From the NCBI GenBank assembly GCA_012034595.1, contig JAAUPE010000003.1, forward strand, positions 28,809 through 92,808: DNA of 64,000 nucleotides. The letters are read 5' to 3'. A model generated the notes under the pieces. That model did no database searches and was not told the DNA's origin. It was given only the letters and a program-made list of their open reading frames with translations. Both the position numbers and the translations under genes were made by a program. This document shows positions 8,769 to 17,167 of this stretch, in pieces; the first letter of the stretch is position 1, and every line of letters starts with the position of its first letter. The stretch comes from Calothrix sp. CSU_2_0 (GTDB lineage Bacteria > Cyanobacteriota > Cyanobacteriia > Cyanobacteriales > Nostocaceae).

Positions 8769-9608
8769 ATGCGTGGAAATCAATTTCACCATCAAGGAGC
8801 TATTTCTGTACTTTTAACAGTATTGAGTGGAATAACCTTACCTTTTATCGTTACAAATCTCGAAACCTTTGCTCAAACTCCATCAACTCAGATACAGTGT
8901 AGCGAAGTCGAGATAAAAAACTATATCCAAAAACTTAGCAATAGCGAACCGTCTATTTATAATGCACTGGTTGCTTGTAAAAACAAAGCAGTTCCAGAAT
9001 TAATTAAAGCTTTAAAAAGTCCAAATCAGCAAATTCGGATTATGGCAATTACCGCACTTGGGGAAATTGGTTCACCCGATGCTATTTTACCATTGAGTGA
9101 TTTGCTACAAAAACAAACACGTTGGGATATTCGAGTTTCTGTAATTTTCGCATTATCGAATTTTGGTAAACAAGGTGTTCCAAGACTAGTTACTGCTCTC
9201 AAAGATAAGGATTGGTATATTCGCTATCAAGCTGCAAATGCCTTAAATGAGATTGGTTTTGATGCAAAAGACGCTATTCCTGCTTTGAATAGTGCCGTCA
9301 AAGATGAAAATATAAACGTTCGTTCTGCTCGTAGCAGAACGAACATTTATACAAGAGCATTACCATTTGGTATCTCATTGACAGATCGATTAGGTGCCTA
9401 TATACGTCGTGTCGAGTCTGCAATTGGTAATATTGGTGTTGGTAATGTTACAGGTACAACAATTCATGTGGAGTCTAAAATGAATCGGCTACCTTTGCCT
9501 TTGATGTGTCAAGTTCCAGCACTGAGTAATATTTTCAAATGGAAATGTCTTCAAAACTCAGTAAAACCTCAAATTATAGATAAAAATAATGTGCAAAAAC
9601 TTAAATAG
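8769..9608 (+). CDS. Exported HEAT-repeat protein, paralogue 2
   Basis: The 279-residue protein has a signal peptide ending in TFAQTPS, as in the preceding gene, then three to four HEAT units (IRIMAITALGEIGSPDA, IRVSVIFALSNFGKQG, WYIRYQAANALNEIG), and the family tail CQVPALSNIFKWKC. A good ribosome site, GGGAGGT, lies just upstream of the ATG. The fourth repeat breaks off at VRSARSRTN, where the DNA is a perfect 12-bp-stem palindrome (9318-9344); a HEAT unit would be expected to continue there. Only two bases separate its stop from the pentapeptide gene, implying translational coupling. Function is unknown. Confidence 0.8.
   Translation: MRGNQFHHQGAISVLLTVLSGITLPFIVTNLETFAQTPSTQIQCSEVEIKNYIQKLSNSEPSIYNALVACKNKAVPELIKALKSPNQQIRIMAITALGEIGSPDAILPLSDLLQKQTRWDIRVSVIFALSNFGKQGVPRLVTALKDKDWYIRYQAANALNEIGFDAKDAIPALNSAVKDENINVRSARSRTNIYTRALPFGISLTDRLGAYIRRVESAIGNIGVGNVTGTTIHVESKMNRLPLPLMCQVPALSNIFKWKCLQNSVKPQIIDKNNVQKLK
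9318..9344 (+). repeat. Perfect palindrome inside a HEAT-repeat gene
   Basis: Two perfect 12-base arms, GTTCGTTCTGCT and its reverse complement, flank the 3-base centre CGT. The palindrome is inside coding sequence and supplies residues VRSARSRTN at the point where the HEAT pattern ends. Confidence 0.85.
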
Positions 9609-9610
9609 AT

Positions 9611-11788
9611 ATGGTAGAGAAAATACAAACTAAAAACTTACAAAATACTGACTTTCGAGGGAAAAACCTAACTGGTGAAGACTTTAGCAATGCTGATATT
9701 CGAGGTACAAACTTTTCCAATGCAGTGCTTATCCGAGCAAATTTTTCCAACGCAAAAGCAGGTTTACCTCTAATTTGGACAGTTGCTTTAATTCTTTTAT
9801 CTCTAATTCTATCTTTATTTGCTGGTTTAATTGCTGGTTATGCTGGTGCTTTTATAGGAGATTTATTAAGCGGCAGAACTTACGGACATACAACATTTGG
9901 AATTATTTCTTTAATTTCCTTAATTAGCTTTTTAATTATAATTTTTTGGCAAGGTTTAGGAGGAACCCTAGCAATTTTAGCTGAACTAATCGCTGCTTTC
10001 CTAATTGCTATACTCGCTTTTTTACCGGAAACAGAAAATCAACTTATCGACTCATTAATTGTCGGTGCTGTATTTACAGTCATCGGTTTAGCTGGTTCCT
10101 TAGCTGGACTAGTAAATATGGCTTTAGCAATTGCGATCGCACGAATTATGACTTTGCCAAAAGTACGATTTATCATCATCTTCATGGCATTATTTGGGAT
10201 TATATTAGGTGCATTATTAGGAGTGCGATCGCAAGTTTCAGCTTACTTTATTTCTGGAATAGTTGGTTTAGCTGCAATTACTTTGGGTGCTTATGTTGGT
10301 TGGCAGGCAATATCAGGTAATAAAAAGTATACGCTGATTCGGACTTTGGCTGTTGGGATTGTTTGCCAAGGTGGAACTAAATTTTATAATGCTGATTTAA
10401 CTGATGCTAATTTTACCCAAGCAACCCTTAAAAGTGTCGATTTTCGCAATGCTATTTTAACCCGTAGTTGTTGGTTTGGGGTTCAACAATTAGACCAAGC
10501 TCGGATTGATAATACATATCTAAAAGATGCGAGAATCCGACAACTTATCATCACTAAAGATGGTCGAGATACAAACTTTGATTATTTAGATTTACGGGGT
10601 TTAAATCTCCAAAATGCAAACCTCCAAAATGCCAGCTTTGTTAGCAGTGATTTGAGTTTAGCGAATTTAGAACATTCCAACTTATCGAAAGCAAAATTAA
10701 CGCGATCGCAATTATATCAAACCAATTTAAATCATGCTGATTTAACTGGAGCTTATATTCAAAATTGGGGTATTTCTACTGATACTCAACTCGAAGCAAT
10801 CAAATGTGAATACATTTATATGCGATTACCTACTAAAGATGACCCTGACCCATGTCGCAAACCAGATAATAAAAATGAAGTATTTAAAGAAGGAGATTTC
10901 GCTGATTTTATTGCCCCAATTATTAAGACTCTAGACTTATATCAAACTCAAAATATAGACCCTAGACAAGTAGCAAGTAAATTCAAAACATTAGACTTAT
11001 TTCACTACGAAGGAATCGACCCTACTGCTGCTGCGATCGCAATTACTCAATTAGCAGACAATTACCCGGAAGCTGCCTTAGAAGTCGTTTCTTTAGAAGG
11101 TCGAGGACATGAGAAAATTCGACTACAAGCGGTTGTTGCTGGAGGTGTAAATAGGTCAGAATTATATAACGAATATTTCAAAACTTATAGTCAAATCAAA
11201 TCTTTACCTTATAATGATTTACAAGCTTTATTAATAGGCATTAAAGAAAAAGATGAACGCATTCGTAGTTTAGAAAATTTGCTAGGTAATGCCATTCATC
11301 AACCTAAGTTTTACGTAGAAACATATCAAACCCAAGGAGATTTTAATATGTCGCAACAAAATAAAGGTAACGTTAGTATTAGCAGAACTCAAGGCAATAT
11401 TAGCGGTATTGCTGCTGCTGGTGAAAATCAAACAATGACAGGTGTTGCAATGGGTGCTGTTAGCGGTAATGTCACTAATACAATTAATCAATTACCTGAC
11501 TCAGAAGAATCTCAAGAAGCAGGAATTAAAGAATTACTCAAACAACTACAAACCGCAATTGAAACAGATACAAATTTAAGTGATGAAGATAAAGAAGAAG
11601 CATTAAAACAATTACAAACAATTGCCGAAGCTGGACAAAAACCAGAAGATAGCGGAATGCAAAAGGTTGTTAAAAATTCTCTGAAGTTTTTAAAAGGTAC
11701 AATTGCCGATTTACCATCAACAGTAGAACTGGTACAAACTTGTGGCAAATTATTACCTTTAGTAGCTCAATTTTTTAGCGTGGCATAA
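9611..11788 (+). CDS. Membrane pentapeptide-repeat protein with C-terminal helical module
   Basis: The 725-residue protein has a short pentapeptide-repeat block (NTDFRGKNLTGEDFSNADIR, residues about 12-48). A membrane region of five or more segments follows (about 52-235), then a second pentapeptide block (about 255-390, ANLQNASFVSSDLSLANLEH). After a linker there is an alpha-helical region (430-570), a Gly/Asn/Ser-rich stretch (GNVSISRTQGNISGIAAAGE), and a C-terminal helical module (IKELLKQLQTAIETD, TVELVQTCGKLLPLVAQFF). The last part resembles modules that recur in other large cyanobacterial pentapeptide proteins. It is translationally coupled to the HEAT gene, so the three proteins probably work together at the membrane. 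The role is unknown; a signalling or defence scaffold is one possibility. Confidence 0.75.
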   Translation: MVEKIQTKNLQNTDFRGKNLTGEDFSNADIRGTNFSNAVLIRANFSNAKAGLPLIWTVALILLSLILSLFAGLIAGYAGAFIGDLLSGRTYGHTTFGIISLISLISFLIIIFWQGLGGTLAILAELIAAFLIAILAFLPETENQLIDSLIVGAVFTVIGLAGSLAGLVNMALAIAIARIMTLPKVRFIIIFMALFGIILGALLGVRSQVSAYFISGIVGLAAITLGAYVGWQAISGNKKYTLIRTLAVGIVCQGGTKFYNADLTDANFTQATLKSVDFRNAILTRSCWFGVQQLDQARIDNTYLKDARIRQLIITKDGRDTNFDYLDLRGLNLQNANLQNASFVSSDLSLANLEHSNLSKAKLTRSQLYQTNLNHADLTGAYIQNWGISTDTQLEAIKCEYIYMRLPTKDDPDPCRKPDNKNEVFKEGDFADFIAPIIKTLDLYQTQNIDPRQVASKFKTLDLFHYEGIDPTAAAIAITQLADNYPEAALEVVSLEGRGHEKIRLQAVVAGGVNRSELYNEYFKTYSQIKSLPYNDLQALLIGIKEKDERIRSLENLLGNAIHQPKFYVETYQTQGDFNMSQQNKGNVSISRTQGNISGIAAAGENQTMTGVAMGAVSGNVTNTINQLPDSEESQEAGIKELLKQLQTAIETDTNLSDEDKEEALKQLQTIAEAGQKPEDSGMQKVVKNSLKFLKGTIADLPSTVELVQTCGKLLPLVAQFFSVA

Positions 11789-11830
11789 ATATAAATAAAT
11801 TAAATTATATTATATATCCCTGACTTCTAT

Positions 11831-11863
11831 ATATCCCTGACTTCTTAAAGAAGTCAGGGATAT
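11831..11863. terminator. Bidirectional hairpin between convergent genes
   Basis: Arms ATATCCCTGACTTCTT (11831-11846) and its reverse complement (11848-11863) form a long stem between the convergent pentapeptide and RtcB genes. A partial direct copy of the left arm (ATATCCCTGACTTCT) sits just upstream near 11813-11828. It has no long T-run, so it is a probable rather than certain terminator for both directions. Confidence 0.6.
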
Positions 11864-11872
11864 GAATAAAAT

Positions 11873-13054
11873 CTAGCCCTTAACACATACAACTTGTTTC
11901 AATGTTGCTACCACTTCCACTAAATCAGCTTGATTTTCCATGACTTTTTCTATTGGCTTATATGCACCAGGAATTTCATCCAATACATCTTCATCTTTAC
12001 GACATTCAACACCCTCTGTTTGCTTAATCAAATCATCAAGAGTATAGGTATTTTTTGCTTTAGTTCTTGATAGTAACCGTCCCGCTCCATGACTGCAAGA
12101 ACAAAAACTATCAGCACAACCTTTACCCTTGACAATATAGGATTTTGCACCCATAGAACCGGGAATAATGCCGTAGTCTTCCTTCTCAGCACGAACCGCA
12201 CCTTTACGAGTTACATACACTTCCTCACCAAAATGCACCTCTTTCTCAGCGTAATTATGGTGACAATTGACTTCCAATAATGGTTTTGTCACTTTTCCAC
12301 CTGCAATGTGCTTTTCGACAATCCGCTTAAAGCGTGCCATCATCACATCGCGATTCATCTGTGCATAGTTCTGTGCCCACTGTAAATCATGCCAATAAGC
12401 AGCAAATTCGGGAGTATTAGCGACAAAGTAAGCTAAATCTGGGTCTGGTAACTTTATTTCTGCCATTTTCGCCAATTCTTTGGCAGTACTGATATGTCGC
12501 TGTGCCAGGATATTCCCAATACCTCGCGAACCCGAATGCAGCATTAACCACACTTGATTTTCAGTATCTACGCATACTTCAATAAAATGATTACCCCCAC
12601 CAAGGGAACCCATCTGATGCAATGCTTTATTTTCTAAATCCTGAACTCCGGAATGTAAATCTTTAAATTCCTGCCATTTTTGCCAGTTAGTTACTGTTTT
12701 TTCAAGTTCTTTATTTTCACTGAATCCAGTAGGAATTGCAGCTTCAATTTCCAAGCGAATTTTCTTTAATTTACCTTCGAGTTTTTCGGCTGAAAATGGT
12801 GTTTTAATGGCAGCCATTCCGCAGCCAATATCCACACCCACAGCAGCAGGAATGACAGCTTCTTTAGTAGCAACTACTGAGCCAACTAACGCTCCTTTAC
12901 CTAAATGAACATCAGGCATTAACGCAACATGTTTAAACACGAATGGTAATGAAGCAACGTTTTTTGCCATCTTAGTTTCATCATCTTTTAAAGGATGATT
13001 TGCCCAAGATAAAACAGGTGTTTGTGTAGAAATTTCTAATTTTTCGTAAGCCAT
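11873..13054 (-). CDS. rtcB: RtcB family RNA ligase
   Basis: RtcB joins 2',3'-cyclic-phosphate (or 3'-phosphate) RNA ends to 5'-OH ends using GTP and Mn2+, through a GMP-histidine intermediate. The 393-residue protein shows the family landmarks: MPDVHLGKGALVGSV near residue 46, GVDIGCGMAA with the metal-binding Cys, GSLGGGNHFIEV, LHSGSRGIG, EVNCHHNYA, GSMGAKSYIVKGKG, and SHGAGRLLSR, whose His is probably the guanylylated residue. The length fits the short bacterial forms. It is a single gene with no RNA-repair partner (no RtcA or archease) nearby, converging on the pentapeptide gene. Confidence 0.93.
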   Translation of the reverse strand: MAYEKLEISTQTPVLSWANHPLKDDETKMAKNVASLPFVFKHVALMPDVHLGKGALVGSVVATKEAVIPAAVGVDIGCGMAAIKTPFSAEKLEGKLKKIRLEIEAAIPTGFSENKELEKTVTNWQKWQEFKDLHSGVQDLENKALHQMGSLGGGNHFIEVCVDTENQVWLMLHSGSRGIGNILAQRHISTAKELAKMAEIKLPDPDLAYFVANTPEFAAYWHDLQWAQNYAQMNRDVMMARFKRIVEKHIAGGKVTKPLLEVNCHHNYAEKEVHFGEEVYVTRKGAVRAEKEDYGIIPGSMGAKSYIVKGKGCADSFCSCSHGAGRLLSRTKAKNTYTLDDLIKQTEGVECRKDEDVLDEIPGAYKPIEKVMENQADLVEVVATLKQVVCVKG

Positions 13055-13383
13055 AATTTAGATTTTGGATTTTAGTAGAGACGTTCCGGTGGAACGTCTT
13101 ATTGTTTTATTATTAGGACGCATTAGTAACATAACCATATCACCCAAGGTTTTTGGTGCGTAACGCGATGTTCCTGAAAGGAACCGCGCAAAGCGCGATC
13201 GCACCTTACATATTCCTTGCATATTAATGTGAGTCAATTATTCTTGTATTATATTTGTAGTATGCGGGCAATGTCAACATCAAGGTATTTGCCAACTGAA
13301 TCAAAGCAAATTCTCGCAATTTCCGTTACAATCTGTAAAGAAATGACTGTCATTTAAGTAGCAAAACGGAGTTAGAAAAGACT
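13055..13383. other. Intergenic region with small palindromes
   Basis: The gap holds an inverted repeat AGACGTTCCGGTGGAACGTCT near 13079-13099 downstream of the rtcB start region, and a GC-rich element around 13160-13202 ending in GCGCGATCGC. Neither looks like a gene. A promoter for the methyltransferase is expected but not identifiable. Confidence 0.4.
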
Positions 13384-14292
13384 ATGGGAATAGGTCAAGA
13401 CACGATTTGGGAACGTTTTTTGTCACCTGTAGTACGTTTGTTGATTGATGAACAAGCATTACGTCGGTACAGTGAAAGCGTCGATTGGGAAAGGGAATGC
13501 GATCGCATTCGACGTGCAGATGTAGTTACTCCTATGTACTACAGTAGCCAAAATTTTCATGGGATAAAGGGTGGATATCTCACTTCTAGCGCTGCGGTTA
13601 GCTACGATCCGATTACGCAGTATGTGCTACCTCCGAATGAAGGTTGGATTAGACAAGCTGTGATTGATGCGGTGAAGGTAAAACCCCGTCGGATTCTGGA
13701 TTTAGGTTGTGGTACGGGTTCGACTACGTTGATGCTGAAAAAGGCATTTCCTGAAGCTGAGGTGATTGGTTTAGATCTGTCACCATATATGTTGGTAAGG
13801 GCAGAACATAAAGCAATAGAAGCAGGTTTAGATGTAAACTGGCGACATGGGAATGCTGAGAAAACTGGATTTCCCGATGCATCGTTCGATTTAGTTACAG
13901 CTTCGTTGTTGTTTCACGAGACACCAACTGATGTAGCACAAAGTATTTTATGCGAATCTTACCGTTTATTAACTGTTGGTGGGCAAGTGTTGATTTTGGA
14001 TGGCAATCAAAAGACACTTCGGCAGACGGAATGGTTAAATAATGTTTTTGAGAAGCCATATATTAATGAGTATGGTGCAGCTAGTACTGATGCCTGGATG
14101 GGATATGCTGGTTTTGGTGCGGTGCAAACTCAAGATGTGTGGTGGTTGAATCAAGTTACAAGTGGTGTGAAACCGATTTCTGGGGAGAATAACGTGCAGG
14201 TGCAAAATGTAAGGCAATATGTGCCTAATAAGTTAGATGATGGAAATTTGCGGGGTTTTCCTTCCCCTGCATTTGAAAATAATAGTTTGTAA
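13384..14292 (+). CDS. Class I SAM-dependent methyltransferase
   Basis: The 302-residue protein has a Rossmann methyltransferase domain at about residues 95-215: motif I ILDLGCGTGSTTLMLKKAFP, acidic motif VIGLDLSPYM, and post-motif ASFDLVTASLLFHE, followed by VGGQVLILDGN. A 90-residue N-terminal extension (WERFLSPVVRLLIDEQALRR) and a C-terminal tail are outside the core. This layout is common in cyanobacterial UbiE/Coq5-like proteins of unassigned substrate. It is a single gene with no pathway neighbours, so the substrate cannot be inferred. Confidence 0.85.
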   Translation: MGIGQDTIWERFLSPVVRLLIDEQALRRYSESVDWERECDRIRRADVVTPMYYSSQNFHGIKGGYLTSSAAVSYDPITQYVLPPNEGWIRQAVIDAVKVKPRRILDLGCGTGSTTLMLKKAFPEAEVIGLDLSPYMLVRAEHKAIEAGLDVNWRHGNAEKTGFPDASFDLVTASLLFHETPTDVAQSILCESYRLLTVGGQVLILDGNQKTLRQTEWLNNVFEKPYINEYGAASTDAWMGYAGFGAVQTQDVWWLNQVTSGVKPISGENNVQVQNVRQYVPNKLDDGNLRGFPSPAFENNSL

Positions 14293-14442
14293 TTTGAGAT
14301 TTTAGGGTAGGGTGTTACTAATCTAAATTATAGCCTCATGCGGAGGCGCAGAGAGTAATTAAGATTTCATCTGTTAATTTAGCAATACCATTTTATTTCT
14401 AGCGATTATTTACTGAGTAGTTATCATTGTTTTACGGTAATC

Positions 14443-14470
14443 TAAAATCTAAAATCTAAAATCTAAAATC
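14443..14470. repeat. Heptamer tandem repeat (TAAAATC)x4 abutting a start codon
   Basis: Four perfect TAAAATC units end two bases before the ATG of the HAD hydrolase gene, occupying the place where a Shine-Dalgarno sequence would normally be. Confidence 0.85.
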
Positions 14471-14472
14471 GA

Positions 14473-15174
14473 ATGAGTTTAAAAGCAGTTTTATTTGACT
14501 TTAATGGTGTCATTATTAATGACGAATCAATCCACAAACGATTACTTGAAGAAATTCTAATTAGTGAAAATGCTACGGGATTAAAACCGGGTGAGTTTGA
14601 AAAATCTTGTTTGGGACGTGGTGACAGGGTTTGCTTGCAAGAGTTGTTAAATAGTCGTGGTAGAGTTATTCGGGAAGAATATATTACACAATTAGTTTTA
14701 AAAAAAGCTCAACTCTACATCCAAGAACTTGAAAAATTAGAAAAATTACCTTTATTTGCTGGTTTGGATGACTTAATTTTTCAAATACGCTCTAAGGATT
14801 TAAAACTAGGTTTAGTTAGTGGTGCAGTTCGTCAAGGAATCGAATTTGTATTAGAACGTGCAAAATTAAAAGATTATTTTCCGGTGATTATTGCTGGGGA
14901 TGATATTACTACGAGTAAACCCGAACCCGATGGTTATCGCTTTGCCGTTCAATTACTCAATCAACTACATCCCGATTTAAATTTACTACCAAAGCAATGT
15001 TTAGCGATCGAAGATACTCCCGCAGGTATTCAAGCTGCTAAACGTGCGGGAATGCAGGTTTTAGGTGTAGCAAATACCTATCCATTTCATATGTTACAGC
15101 GTCAAGCAAATTGGACTGTAGATTATCTTTCCGATTTAGAATTGGAACGAGTTATGGACATATTTGCAGCATAA
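14473..15174 (+). CDS. HAD-superfamily hydrolase, beta-phosphoglucomutase/phosphatase-like
   Basis: The 233-residue protein has the HAD layout: motif I FDFNGVIINDE at residues 8-18, a helical cap, motif II GLVSGAVRQG near 117, motif III Lys in TSKPEPDG near 156, and motif IV AIEDTPAGIQAAKRAGM near 181. Motif I reads DxN where phosphatases and mutases have DxD, so the usual general acid/base residue is Asn. I recall the same DFNGV form in related cyanobacterial proteins, so it is probably a lineage trait. The substrate is unknown. There is no ribosome-binding site; heptamer repeats run up to the ATG. Confidence 0.8.
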   Translation: MSLKAVLFDFNGVIINDESIHKRLLEEILISENATGLKPGEFEKSCLGRGDRVCLQELLNSRGRVIREEYITQLVLKKAQLYIQELEKLEKLPLFAGLDDLIFQIRSKDLKLGLVSGAVRQGIEFVLERAKLKDYFPVIIAGDDITTSKPEPDGYRFAVQLLNQLHPDLNLLPKQCLAIEDTPAGIQAAKRAGMQVLGVANTYPFHMLQRQANWTVDYLSDLELERVMDIFAA

Positions 15175-16150
15175 TTTTTCAAATATAAATAATAGAAACA
15201 CTGCGAAAATACTACTTTAATCACTACAAGATATCCTCTTAATTATATGCAATCAATATATTAAGTAGGTGGACGCTAAAAAACACAACTAGATTAAGAA
15301 ATGTAAATTGCTTAAAAGCTTAATTTCAAAAGCATTACGGGTGTTTTACAGAAGTTTACATAGTTCAGTTTAATTGTGCCTACTAGTCTAGAGACTTAGC
15401 AATGCTACGCGAATGTGCCGAAGAGAAGTTTGTGGGGACGGGTTCGCAGTCCCCTGCGGTAGACACGAAGTGGCTTCTGAAAGTGGGAAACCCTTCTTCA
15501 GGGCTGTCTCACCACAAACTTCTCCCCGTGGCAAAGTTTCGCGGCAACTTCGCTGTCTCTACAGGATTGTGGATGTATACATAACCGTCAAAATAAAATT
15601 GACAGACTACTACCTACTTATTGTTATTTGTTTGATTAATTGTCCTGCCTTTGCCCGACACACAATTGATTCCATCAATCACCTGGGTTATCAATATTTA
15701 TTAACTATTGACATTTACAGTGTTCTTCGATACCTTTTCCTGCAAATTATCTCAATAATAGTTCTTAGGTATATAAATCTGCACCCATATTTTGAACAAA
15801 ACTATAGGTATTGATGTTCAAAGTCAATAGTAATAAAAATTAATCTCAATTAAAGAAGCCAAATTTGATATAGTATGTATATTCTCGGATTGTCAACAAT
15901 AGTCAAAATTGATTTTTGTCTCTATGAAAACTCTCTCTCAGTTCAGTTCTTAAATAAGTATAAGTTAATTTATTTAACGGAATCATCAATATAAATACTG
16001 ATTATGACTAGAACGCAATGAGACACTAACCAAAATAAATAATTTTTCAATGAAAAAGTTAAGGTTACATTATATACTTGTTTTTGCTAGTGATTACCAA
16101 TAAAGTAAAAATATTGCTAGTAATTCTTAACAAGTTTGGAGGAGAATAAA
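15175..16150. other. Long intergenic region with an inverted-repeat element
   Basis: Nearly 1 kb without a supported gene. Bases about 15424-15526 form an element bounded by inverted copies of GAGAAGTTTGTGG; the same sequence occurs at about 5871. Its short open frames are repeat translations. The remainder, about 15560-16135, is AT-rich and should carry the promoter and leader of the iron-transporter genes. No clear Fur box was recognised. Confidence 0.55.
16139..16145 (+). promoter_or_regulatory. Strong ribosome-binding site deciding a TTG start
   Basis: GGAGGAG lies six bases upstream of TTG 16151. This spacing supports a TTG start giving MKRLPLAINLCAG, in preference to the in-frame TTG at 16136 that overlaps the site itself. 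Confidence 0.75.
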
Positions 16151-17164
16151 TTGAAAAGATTACCATTGGCAATCAATTTGTGTGCTGGTGCTTTAGCGGT
16201 TGTTGCTTTAGGAGGGGGGTTAGCTGTCAATGCTCAACAGTCGAAGACTCTGACTATTTACTCTGGGAGAGAAGAGAAACTGATTGGTCCATTGATTGAG
16301 AAAGCGAAGAAAGACTTGAAGTTGAATATTCAAGTTCGTTATGGTGATACAGCCGAATTAGCGATCGCGCTTTTGGAAGAAGGTAATAATAGCCGTGCAG
16401 ATATGTTTTTTGCTCAAGATGCAGGTGCTTTAGGAACTTTGCAACAGCGAGGACGGACTCTACCAATTCCGGGGACACTACTTAATAAGGTAGATTCTCG
16501 CTACCGTTCTCCATCAGGGAATTGGATGGGGATTTCCGGTAGAGCAAGGGTGGTTAATTACAACACCAAATTAGTGAAAAAGAGTGACTTACCCAAATCG
16601 ATTTGGGATTTAACTCAACCAAAATGGCGGGGAAAAGTCGGTTGGGCACCAACTAACGGTTCTTTCCAATCATTCGTCACTGCAATGCGAAAATTGGAAG
16701 GGGACCCAAAGACTGTGCAATGGTTGCGAGCAATGAAAAAGAATGGGGTCAAAGACTACGGCAAAAATACCGCCATTCTGGAAGCGGTTGGTCGAGGTGA
16801 GATTCATCTGGGATTAGCAAATAACTATTATTTAGGTCGTTTCAAAAAAGCTAATCCAAATTTCCCAGTAGCAGCCCATTATACGAATAGGGATGCGGGT
16901 TCGATGGTGAATATTGCTGGTGTGTCGGTTTTGAAAACTACAGACCAACGCAAAGATGTAGAAAACTTGATTAACTATCTACTTAGAACTGACTCACAAA
17001 ATTATTTTGCCGAACAAACTACTGAATATCCCTTAGTCACAGGGACAAAACCAGCATCTGGGCAGATTCCCTTGAATAAACTCACTCCTCCTCGCTTAGA
17101 TTTGAGTCAATTATCAGATTTACCAGGTACTTTGAGAGTTTTACAGCAAGCAGGAGTATTGTAA
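16151..17164 (+). CDS. futA: Ferric iron ABC transporter substrate-binding protein (FutA-like, copy 1)
   Basis: This is the periplasmic iron-binding component of a Fut-type ferric uptake system. The 337-residue protein has a Sec-type signal peptide ending near VNAQQ and a family 1 solute-binding fold that opens with TLTIYSGREEKLIGPLIEK. The adjacent tyrosines of the C-terminal lobe (NNYYLGRF) are at the position of the iron-coordinating Tyr residues in FutA proteins. It lies three bases before the permease gene, so the two are co-transcribed. A second binding protein, about half identical by eye, closes the cluster. The start is a TTG chosen for its strong ribosome site. Confidence 0.9.
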   Translation: MKRLPLAINLCAGALAVVALGGGLAVNAQQSKTLTIYSGREEKLIGPLIEKAKKDLKLNIQVRYGDTAELAIALLEEGNNSRADMFFAQDAGALGTLQQRGRTLPIPGTLLNKVDSRYRSPSGNWMGISGRARVVNYNTKLVKKSDLPKSIWDLTQPKWRGKVGWAPTNGSFQSFVTAMRKLEGDPKTVQWLRAMKKNGVKDYGKNTAILEAVGRGEIHLGLANNYYLGRFKKANPNFPVAAHYTNRDAGSMVNIAGVSVLKTTDQRKDVENLINYLLRTDSQNYFAEQTTEYPLVTGTKPASGQIPLNKLTPPRLDLSQLSDLPGTLRVLQQAGVL

Positions 17165-17167
17165 GCG

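Noticed and set aside
15402..15814. Overlapping 60- and 133-codon open frames
   Set aside because: They translate the inverted-repeat element at 15424-15526 and the AT-rich flank; composition is not gene-like.
15800..16130. Possible Fur box upstream of futA
   Set aside because: AT-rich stretches such as AGTAATAAAAATTAATCTCA resemble parts of a Fur site but match too weakly to call.
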